The notes below the pieces were generated by a model that was not told the origin of the DNA, did no database searches, and saw only the letters and a list, made by a program, of their open reading frames with translations. Shown here piece after piece: positions 1 through 4,901 of a stretch of 5,004 bases of DNA. Made by a program: the position numbers and the translations under genes. The stretch covers positions 1 to 5,004 of the forward strand of contig SDOA01000192.1 of assembly GCA_004524595.1 (NCBI GenBank), given 5' to 3'. The stretch's first letter is position 1, and each line of letters begins with the position of its first letter. Source of the stretch: Candidatus Thorarchaeota archaeon (GTDB lineage: Archaea > Asgardarchaeota > Thorarchaeia > Thorarchaeales > Thorarchaeaceae).

Positions 1-2094
1 AACATCTATTTTGGAACAATGGATAATACTCTAGATACATATACCAATTTGACCAATCAATACTTTTTCAAGATGCCGGGCTTTGGTACAAAAGACATAT
101 GGCAACATACACGCATTGATGTCTATGATTATCTGAGTTCTGCAGCTTTATCTAATGTTTCACTATATCAAGCTCAATTTGTCGTTCACAATAACGCACC
201 TGGTGCTTCAGTCTATCTCTTACTTGATGACTTTCAGATCACCACTTATCCCCTTGGAGACCCTGGATTTGAAGAAGACTGGTATATGGATTCAGATACG
301 CCATTTGCGGGGTGGGATATGTACAATGGCAATATTGATAAAATTCAGAGGACAACTGACGCAGTTGAAGGCAAGTATGCCTGTAATCTAACAGGAACAT
401 ATCTGAATACAATAGGAATTGTTCGTTATCAAAACATACAAGTAAACCCCAATGATCTAACTAACTTCTCATGGCGACTTGATGAAATTGGTGATGATGG
501 TGCATGGGCAATAGTTCGGATTCGTTTTACAGATAACAACTATTTCAACTATCTCTTAGGAGGCGGTTCAAGTCAACCTTTTTCAAATGCCAGTACTTCA
601 TGCACATTCTATGTTGAGTCCTTCAATATCACAGGAACATGGAATCTCCTTAGACGTAATCTCACAGCAGATTATGAGGCGGCTTTTGGTCCCTCTTCAA
701 ATCTAGTAATTGATGAGGTCGTTCTACGGATGGATGTTTCTACGAATGATAGGCTCTCAATTCTTTTCGATGAGATGCACTTTGTTGATGGAGTTCCTCC
801 AGTCATTGATAGTGTTTCATTTTTGCCGACTTCACCAATGTACTATGAATCTGTAGACGTGAATATCTACGCTCACGATGACCGTACAGGTATTGATCAA
901 GTATACATTGACTACCACAATGGAACAGGATGGAATAGGCTCTCAACAATTGACATGGGTTCCTTCTATACAACCGTAATTCCCGCATTACCCTATAATA
1001 CTTCAGTTCTCTTTTTAGTGACTGCTGTAGATAATGGCGGTCTGGGTCACACTAGCAACAACTGGTATGACTACAGGGTCGGTGATGATATTGACCCTAC
1101 AGTTACAATTGATTCACCTTCGGATATGATGCCTGCACAGGGAGTGATCTCTATTGAGGTGACAGCAGAGGACACAGGTTCTGGGATTGATTATGTAGAA
1201 TTTCGTGTCGCAACAACCCTCTTCAACACTGATGACACTGCACCATATAGTTCACCTCTGAACCTTAATGCGCTCTCACTTGGATTGCATACCATTAATG
1301 TCACTGCCTATGATATGGCTGGGAACTCTATATCCGACAGTATACAAATCGACGTTATAGACACGATTAATCCTGTAATTGATTCCCCCATTGATGTCAT
1401 TGTTAATGAAGGAACCGACGGAGAATGGATAGTCTGGTCACCCAGTGATGCACGTCCCAATAGCTATGATGTCTTTATTGATGGAGTTTTAACTTACTCC
1501 AATCTTTGGAACTCATCATCTGAATCTATCAGTATTTCACTTGATGGAGTGGATTTGGGATCATACAACTACACCTGTGTGGTCTATGATGACGTAGATA
1601 ATTGGAGTGCAGATACAGTCTTCGTAACTGTGGTAGATGGCACTGTTCCATCTCTAGACTCTCCTGATGATGAAGAATTCTATGAAGGCACTACTGGTCA
1701 TTTACTGACATGGAATCCAGATGATTTACATCCTGCAACCTACAGCATTGAAGTCAATGGGATCGAAGTACGCACAGGACTGTGGAACTCATCAAGTGAA
1801 GCGATCACATTTTCACTTGATTCATTTGCAGCTGGCGTTTATAATGTAACACTGATTGTGACTGATGTTGGCGGTAATTCAGTCATTGATAGTGTTTCTG
1901 TCACCGTCTTGGCGGAAACATCTACGACAACAACTACTCCAACTACCACGACAACTACAACGACTGCCACAACTCCTCCGACCAGCCCACACGCCACACC
2001 ACCAGCTCTGACAATGGTCCTCATTCTTGGTGGAGTAGGTATTGCTGCTGTAGTGATTGTGGTCATTTTCTTCATGAAAAGACCCAAGGTTTAG
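1..2094 (+). CDS. Surface-anchored multidomain Ig-like/jelly-roll protein, 5' end missing
   Basis: The frame is open from base 1, so the gene starts upstream of the window. The first in-window ATG (19-21) is probably internal, and no signal peptide is visible. Numbering from that ATG (691 residues): the end of one jelly-roll, CBM-like module closes at LLLDDFQI (about 67-74). A second module (about 81-257) opens with DPGFEE and closes with ILFDEMHF. Four Ig-like beta-sandwich domains follow at about 259-354, 357-447, 450-539 and 541-631; the last two are tandem duplicates sharing the LWNSSSE motif. Next come a Thr/Pro stalk (about 634-662), one hydrophobic helix (about 664-685) and the tail KRPKV. 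This layout indicates an extracellular protein held in the membrane by its C-terminus, with adhesion, S-layer-associated or glycan-binding roles possible. I count fifteen N-x-S/T sequons, and the stalk suits O-glycosylation. No catalytic motif is evident and the ligand is unknown. It ends at TAG, followed by a hairpin terminator. Confidence 0.88.
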   Translation, partial: NIYFGTMDNTLDTYTNLTNQYFFKMPGFGTKDIWQHTRIDVYDYLSSAALSNVSLYQAQFVVHNNAPGASVYLLLDDFQITTYPLGDPGFEEDWYMDSDTPFAGWDMYNGNIDKIQRTTDAVEGKYACNLTGTYLNTIGIVRYQNIQVNPNDLTNFSWRLDEIGDDGAWAIVRIRFTDNNYFNYLLGGGSSQPFSNASTSCTFYVESFNITGTWNLLRRNLTADYEAAFGPSSNLVIDEVVLRMDVSTNDRLSILFDEMHFVDGVPPVIDSVSFLPTSPMYYESVDVNIYAHDDRTGIDQVYIDYHNGTGWNRLSTIDMGSFYTTVIPALPYNTSVLFLVTAVDNGGLGHTSNNWYDYRVGDDIDPTVTIDSPSDMMPAQGVISIEVTAEDTGSGIDYVEFRVATTLFNTDDTAPYSSPLNLNALSLGLHTINVTAYDMAGNSISDSIQIDVIDTINPVIDSPIDVIVNEGTDGEWIVWSPSDARPNSYDVFIDGVLTYSNLWNSSSESISISLDGVDLGSYNYTCVVYDDVDNWSADTVFVTVVDGTVPSLDSPDDEEFYEGTTGHLLTWNPDDLHPATYSIEVNGIEVRTGLWNSSSEAITFSLDSFAAGVYNVTLIVTDVGGNSVIDSVSVTVLAETSTTTTTPTTTTTTTTATTPPTSPHATPPALTMVLILGGVGIAAVVIVVIFFMKRPKV
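1366..1911 (+). repeat. Tandem duplicated Ig-like domain units within the surface protein
   Basis: Two successive units of about 90 residues (about 450-539 and 541-631, numbered from the ATG at 19) share the same skeleton. Each has DSP, then a Glu-Gly turn, a W(S/N)PxD strand, a Pro-x-x-Tyr strand, the near-identical LWNSSSE motif, an SLD turn, a G-x-Y-N-x-T strand, an aspartate turn and a closing D(T/S)VxVTV strand. The protein similarity is obvious, but at DNA level only short stretches match. The duplication is therefore old rather than a recent slippage event. Boundaries are approximate. Confidence 0.8.
1918..2004 (+). other. Thr/Pro-rich stalk coding segment
   Basis: This low-complexity stretch is mostly ACN codons and encodes an almost pure threonine run with interspersed prolines. 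It lies between the last Ig-like domain and the transmembrane helix. All four ACN codons are mixed, so it is not a simple nucleotide microsatellite and the composition appears to be under protein-level selection. Such stalks typically hold domains away from the membrane and are O-glycosylated; that role is inferred here from family knowledge. Confidence 0.8.
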
Positions 2095-2101
2095 AATAGT
2101 T

Positions 2102-2136
2102 GAGGAGACTCTGTCTCCTCTTCTCTTTTATTTTCT
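2102..2136 (+). terminator. Hairpin plus T-rich terminator of the surface protein gene
   Basis: A perfect 8-bp stem, GAGGAGAC (2102-2109) with GTCTCCTC (2113-2120), closes a 3-nt TCT loop seven bases after the TAG stop. The T-rich tract TTCTCTTTTATTTTCT follows. In archaea the U-rich tract alone can terminate transcription, and the hairpin may also stabilise the mRNA 3' end. The inverted repeat and T tract are directly visible; function is inferred from position. On the minus strand it also lies beyond the decayed TPR gene. Confidence 0.7.
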
Positions 2137-2235
2137 GAGTCGTCAAAATTGGATTGCAAAAATATATGATGTGAAAGTGGCTAAATGCTGTGTATATCTC
2201 GGTATAGAGGAGAACCAGCATTGGTTTGGACTAGA

Positions 2236-2609
2236 ATAGCATAGATTATTCAGAGCAGTCTTTTCATGTTTCCATCTGGTTTGTTTGAATTGCTTTGACT
2301 AATCGATCTATTGATTCCTTTGCTCCTACGGTGAAATCATTCCCAGTGTATCCCAAAGATTAGTCGGGATTGGGACTGCACTTCAATGTTTCTTGGTATT
2401 TCTTTAATGCCTTTTTCAGATTAGCAAGTCGTTCCAATGTTCTTCCGAGTTGATAATGGAGAGAATGATTGGTGGGGTCGTTTAATAGTCCTTTTTCCGA
2501 ACATATCGCTTACAAGAATGCATCTTCCTTGATTAAGAGCAATGACATCAAGATTGCAATACGTATCTGCATTCTTAGGATTCAATGTGAGAGATGAAAG
2601 AAGTAGGTT
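2236..2609 (-). pseudogene. Decayed TPR-repeat region, frameshifted 3' part of the 2610-2921 gene
   Basis: Reading the minus strand past the TAG at 2612-2610 in the same frame gives TPR-like sequence including LNPKNADTYCNL (LNPKN codons start at 2585). Around 2531 the repeat moves to another frame (KEDAFL, then a TAA at 2512-2510). From 2509 to 2363 comes a textbook TPR unit containing DPTNHSLHYQLGRTLERL and KKALKKYQETL, ending in NPD and a TAA at 2362-2360. The next helix, LWDTLGM, is in the third frame (2361-2332). GAKESIDRLVKAIQTN lies in a further shifted frame (2326-2279), and a final KTALNNLCY remnant sits at 2262-2236. Together these make three to four consecutive TPR units broken by at least three frameshifts and several stops. 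TPRs are helical protein-interaction scaffolds. This copy cannot make a full-length product unless the sequence contains errors. The left boundary is uncertain. Confidence 0.75.
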
Positions 2610-2921
2610 CTAGCCTTCTGGCTCAAATCCCTGTGCAGCTCGCGCAATCCCGAGACATATGGTAGCAATTACGTCATACTGGTCAGGTTTCAGTATGTTT
2701 CCGGCATTGAGTTCAGCAACTCGCCAATCTTGATTAACAATGGCTATTTTTGTAGGTTGTAGTGTTATTCTAATCTCAATCTCATCAGGAATGTGTTTAA
2801 CATTAAAACGTTCGTCAAATCCTTGTAGTATTTTTTCAACTTCAATTTCTGGTCCTTTGACATTGATTTCGATGAATCGCGAGTCATGATAGAACCTTAA
2901 AATTCGAAGTTTGAGTTTCAT
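2610..2921 (-). CDS. Hypothetical 103-aa protein, likely N-terminal fragment of a disrupted TPR protein
   Basis: It starts at ATG 2921-2919, 3 nt after the stop of the upstream minus-strand gene, so translational coupling is likely. Residues 1 to about 70 look like an alpha/beta domain rich in beta strands with alternating charged and hydrophobic residues; I do not recognise its family. The C-terminal part (about 76-103), around KPDQYDVIATICLGIARAA, has the helix pattern of a TPR unit: LG at the helix-A position and Ala-rich packing positions. After the TAG at 2612-2610 the same frame continues directly into the rest of that repeat and further TPR units. The simplest reading is that a nonsense mutation truncated a longer TPR protein and the downstream part then decayed. 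The fragment may still be expressed, or the whole locus may be dead. There is no signal peptide or TM segment, so a product would be cytoplasmic. Confidence 0.55.
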   Translation of the reverse strand: MKLKLRILRFYHDSRFIEINVKGPEIEVEKILQGFDERFNVKHIPDEIEIRITLQPTKIAIVNQDWRVAELNAGNILKPDQYDVIATICLGIARAAQGFEPEG

Positions 2922-2924
2922 GTC

Positions 2925-3239
2925 TTATGGTAAACCTTCACATGTGATGATAACATCATTATCTTCGTGACCCAGATATTTGGGTTCGTATCCCATCTTA
3001 TGCATGATTCGTATGATATGTAGTTCCTCACTAAATTTACCCCTTGAGATATTATACTCATACGTGACACAATCTGTAGCTTTCTCTGGCCAAGTATTAG
3101 TTGGCATGTATGTCTGATTTAGAAGTTTTACTGCTTCAATAGCAATTTCTACTGGAGTCAAATATTTACCATCTGTTACATGATATGGTTGTATTTTCTT
3201 GTTTTTTTTTGTTTTAAGGGCTTTAAAAACATGATACAC
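2925..3239 (-). CDS. Small hypothetical protein, 104 aa
   Basis: The start codon is GTG (3239-3237). No in-frame ATG lies between the upstream in-frame TGA (near 3273) and this GTG, and a TATA-like box lies about 26 nt upstream. The product has a basic N-terminus (FKALKTKKNKKIQ), two predicted helices (TPVEIAIEAVKLLNQ and SEELHIIRIMHKMG) and a short C-terminal strand (NDVIITCEG). It has no TM segment, signal peptide or metal-binding motif. I do not recognise the family. The order helix, helix, strand would suit a small DNA- or protein-binding domain, but that is speculation. It is in the same frame as the downstream 103-aa gene, separated by one TAA and 3 nt. The two therefore form a tight operon or, less likely, are pieces of one older gene. 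A run of nine A residues in the coding strand (3210-3202) is a possible slippage site. Confidence 0.5.
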   Translation of the reverse strand: MYHVFKALKTKKNKKIQPYHVTDGKYLTPVEIAIEAVKLLNQTYMPTNTWPEKATDCVTYEYNISRGKFSEELHIIRIMHKMGYEPKYLGHEDNDVIITCEGLP

Positions 3240-3259
3240 TATTCTAAGGAAAAACGATC

Positions 3260-3270
3260 CTCTTATACCT
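3260..3270 (-). promoter_or_regulatory. Candidate TATA box for the minus-strand gene pair
   Basis: On the minus strand the sequence reads AGGTATAAGAG, with a TATAAG core centred about 26 nt before the GTG at 3239. This is the expected archaeal TATA-to-start-site distance for a leaderless transcript. No clear BRE or Shine-Dalgarno sequence is seen. The assignment rests on spacing and core sequence only. Confidence 0.35.
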
Positions 3271-3490
3271 ACTAAAGGTCATTACGAGGTGTTAACTAAA
3301 ATTGATAAATCTAAAATTAAGAGATTCCCTAAGTCATATCTGGGACTATAATTATAAGAAGAACAATATCAATCTCTATCGTAGTACACAATGTGATAAT
3401 TACAATGGACTTGTCCAGAAACCGTCAATGCATCAATTTCCTTGTGATTAAAGTTGGAGCACTTGAAAAAGATTCTTTCCTTTGTATGTA

Positions 3491-3506
3491 CCATTTAATT
3501 CTTATT
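3491..3506 (+). promoter_or_regulatory. Weak candidate TATA region for heliorhodopsin
   Basis: The AT-rich block CCATTTAATTCTTATT lies 29-44 nt before the ATG at 3535. With normal archaeal spacing it would start transcription around 3520-3525 and give a very short leader. No Shine-Dalgarno sequence precedes the ATG, which fits a leaderless or near-leaderless transcript. The box is a poor match to a canonical TATA element, so this call is tentative. Confidence 0.25.
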
Positions 3507-3534
3507 CTAGTAGTATCAATTATTTACGATTAAA

Positions 3535-4359
3535 ATGACTGCGGATGAGATGATGGAGAAATCTTCTGGTTCACCGATTTCTTTTTCATATTTGAAAAAG
3601 TTCAATCTTTATGCTGGAGTGCTCCATCTAATAACTGGAATATTGATGCTCTTCTTGGGCTTGACTCTTGAATGGGAGCAGGATGTATATACAATCTATC
3701 TGGATTTTGAAGTTGTTAGCTTAGATCCCTTCGAGTTTCTTGTTCAACCAACACCAGCGGTCTTGTTCACATTGACGAACATCGGTGTCATCTTGGCAGC
3801 ATTTCCCTTGATGTCTGCATTAGCACACTTTCTTATTGCTTATCCATTAAATGACAAGTATGTTGCAAACCTTCAGAAGGGAATGAATCCATATCGATGG
3901 TATGAATACTCAGTTTCAAGTTCAGTGATGATCTTTCTCATCACCTTTCTATTAGGAATTTGGGATCTATGGTCATTGGTAATGATTGTAGTTCTAAATG
4001 CCATGATGATAATGTTTGGTTATCTTATGGAGCTACTCAATCAATACACTGAGAAGACAAAATGGAGTCCTTTCATCTTAGGATGTGTTGCCGGATTCAC
4101 ACCTTGGCTTGTGCTTTTCGGATACTTTGCTGCAGCGATAGGTGCTGCAGAAACTGGACCCCCAACATTTGTGTACATTATAATCTTCATGTACTTTTTC
4201 CTCTTCAATATCTTCGCACTGAACATGGTACTTCAATACAAGAAGGTTAGCAAGTGGAAAGACTATCTCTATGGAGAACGGATGTACATTGTGCTTAGTC
4301 TTGTTGCAAAGACCCTACTAGCTTGGATTGTATTTGCAGGGATATTTGCTCCCTTCTAG
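3535..4359 (+). CDS. Heliorhodopsin, full length (274 aa)
   Basis: This is a seven-helix retinal-binding membrane protein of the heliorhodopsin family, known for inverted topology (N-terminus inside), slow photocycles and generally no ion pumping. A light-sensing or regulatory role is suspected but unsettled. The Schiff-base lysine is K259 in TM7, within SLVAKTLLAW. TM3 carries the family signature RWYEYSVSSS, with E124 at the counterion position (E107 of 48C12). H31 in TM1 and H98 in TM2 match the paired histidines H23/H80; S94 and S255 match S76 and S237. Helices lie at about 22-44, 74-104, 120-141, 143-168, 177-204, 210-234 and 249-272. The 44-72 loop between TM1 and TM2 is long and acidic, as is usual in the family. 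The carboxyl side of TM6 has the typical LQYKKVSKWKDYLYGE segment. The start is secure: an in-frame TAG lies at 3511-3513 and there is no other start before 3535. Length is normal to slightly long because of about 15 extra N-terminal residues. The gene is monocistronic, with a strong terminator behind it. No retinal-synthesis gene is in the window. Confidence 0.95.
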   Translation: MTADEMMEKSSGSPISFSYLKKFNLYAGVLHLITGILMLFLGLTLEWEQDVYTIYLDFEVVSLDPFEFLVQPTPAVLFTLTNIGVILAAFPLMSALAHFLIAYPLNDKYVANLQKGMNPYRWYEYSVSSSVMIFLITFLLGIWDLWSLVMIVVLNAMMIMFGYLMELLNQYTEKTKWSPFILGCVAGFTPWLVLFGYFAAAIGAAETGPPTFVYIIIFMYFFLFNIFALNMVLQYKKVSKWKDYLYGERMYIVLSLVAKTLLAWIVFAGIFAPF

Positions 4360-4389
4360 ATTCATATTCCGATAACACTTGACTATCTC

Positions 4390-4441
4390 TTGGAGACCTG
4401 AATAGCTTGATCGGATAATCAGGTCTCCAATATATTTTTTC
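4390..4441 (+). terminator. Strong hairpin terminator after heliorhodopsin
   Basis: A perfect 12-bp inverted repeat, TTGGAGACCTGA (4390-4401) with TCAGGTCTCCAA (4419-4430), encloses a 17-nt loop. It is followed by TATATTTTTT (4431-4440). It lies 30 nt after the TAG stop, so heliorhodopsin transcripts should end here and the zinc-ribbon gene downstream needs its own promoter. The stem and T tract are directly visible. Hairpins are not required for archaeal termination, so the stem could also serve 3'-end stability. Confidence 0.78.
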
Positions 4442-4491
4442 AATTCTATATGTGCCAGAATAAAATGATATAGTCAGAGTCCATTCTTTTA

Positions 4492-4508
4492 CTATCATTA
4501 ACTGATAG
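4492..4508. promoter_or_regulatory. Palindrome next to a TATA-like box, candidate operator
   Basis: CTATCA (4492-4497) and TGATAG (4503-4508) form a perfect 6-bp inverted repeat around TTAAC. It abuts the candidate TATA box of the zinc-ribbon gene on its upstream side. A further related half-site, ATGATATAGT, lies at 4465-4474. A dimeric regulator bound here would contact or block TFB/TBP. Short AT-rich palindromes also arise by chance, so regulation is inferred from position only. Confidence 0.3.
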
Positions 4509-4509
4509 A

Positions 4510-4520
4510 ATTTATTTACG
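4510..4520 (+). promoter_or_regulatory. Candidate TATA box for the zinc-ribbon gene
   Basis: The element ATTTATTTACG is centred about 26 nt before the ATG at 4540, the typical archaeal TATA-to-start-site distance for a leaderless mRNA. No Shine-Dalgarno sequence precedes the ATG, which agrees with leaderless initiation. The strong terminator upstream makes an independent promoter necessary here. Confidence 0.42.
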
Positions 4521-4539
4521 TTCAGTTCAAACATATCTC

Positions 4540-4758
4540 ATGAGAATTACTTGTGAAGAATGTGGCAGTGAAGACTGGAAGATTGCTATTCAACATGTAA
4601 AATGGGGAAAGCCTGAACGAAGTGGCCACTATTATTCTGTCTTGAAATGTGAACATTGTGGAATGATATACCCACTGATGCAAATTGGCAATCCTCAAAG
4701 AGGAATAACACTTGAAGACTACAAGAAATTATTCAGGCCCAACTCCTCGTTTGAGTAG
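4540..4758 (+). CDS. Small zinc-ribbon protein, 72 aa
   Basis: The product has two CxxC knuckles, C5-E-E-C8 and C37-E-H-C40, each followed by glycine. This is the arrangement of a four-cysteine zinc ribbon binding one zinc ion. Between the knuckles is a strand-rich basic segment (WKIAIQHVKWGKPERSG), and a short tail follows (residues 41-72, with LEDYKKLF). There is no TM segment or signal peptide, so it should be cytoplasmic. Such stand-alone ribbons in archaea may bind nucleic acid or protein partners; this particular family and its function are not recognised. The ATG is supported by coding character and a TATA-like box at leaderless distance. It shares strand with heliorhodopsin but a 180-nt gap holding a strong terminator separates them, so co-transcription is unlikely. 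It ends in TAG. Confidence 0.72.
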   Translation: MRITCEECGSEDWKIAIQHVKWGKPERSGHYYSVLKCEHCGMIYPLMQIGNPQRGITLEDYKKLFRPNSSFE

Positions 4759-4901
4759 GTTCCTAAACATCTCAATGTTGAAACTCGAATCTGACTTCAC
4801 GAATATATCATGGATTACTTACTTCAGTAATATGACATAACTAGAAATGTTGCTTGTTTCTGCATGAAGATACTTCCGATTCAAGAGTAATCTACTCTAA
4901 C
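4759..4901. other. Intergenic region after the zinc-ribbon gene
   Basis: These 143 AT-rich bases hold no complete gene. No convincing hairpin terminator follows the zinc-ribbon stop. TAATATGACATAA around 4827-4839 is AT-rich but lies about 65 nt before the next candidate ATG, too far for a leaderless promoter. Nothing else is supportable. Confidence 0.4.

Larger units (their letters stand above)
3240..3534. other. Divergent intergenic region between the minus-strand pair and heliorhodopsin
   Basis: This AT-rich, 295-base region separates two divergently transcribed units and must hold promoters for both. It contains the TATA-like box near 3265 for the minus side. An AT-rich stretch, ACTATAATTATAAG, at 3346-3359 could be a promoter element but lies about 180 nt from either start. 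A weaker TTTAATTC at 3494-3501 sits before heliorhodopsin. A 42-codon ORF (3405-3533, plus strand) ends 1 nt before the heliorhodopsin ATG but has no clear support as a gene. I see no RNA gene, long inverted repeat or mobile element. Confidence 0.5.

Noticed and set aside
155..988. Short alternative-frame ORFs at 155-391 (plus) and 803-988 (minus) inside the surface protein gene
   Set aside because: They are fully contained in a strongly coding frame and their translations show no coherent fold or motif.
1918..2004. ACN-rich tract as a CRISPR array or microsatellite
   Set aside because: There are no spaced identical repeats, codon third positions vary, and the stretch encodes a sensible Thr stalk in frame.
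1839..2087. Valine-rich 82-codon minus-strand ORF
   Set aside because: It is the antisense of the Thr stalk: complements of ACN codons read as valine/glycine-type codons. It is a shadow of the surface gene.
2610..2612. UAG read as pyrrolysine to continue the TPR protein
   Set aside because: The frame does continue past the TAG, but further frameshifts and TAA stops follow within about 100 bases. The surface protein, heliorhodopsin and zinc-ribbon genes all use TAG as their stop, so it is unlikely to be a sense codon here.
4041..4250. Two 61-62 codon ORFs, one on each strand, inside the heliorhodopsin gene
   Set aside because: Both lie wholly within a well-supported coding region and carry no domain or promoter of their own.
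4295..4534. 79-codon minus-strand ORF beginning MFELNVNKF
   Set aside because: It overlaps the heliorhodopsin 3' end, runs through the 12-bp terminator hairpin and covers the zinc-ribbon promoter region. Its composition follows from those elements and it has no recognisable domain.
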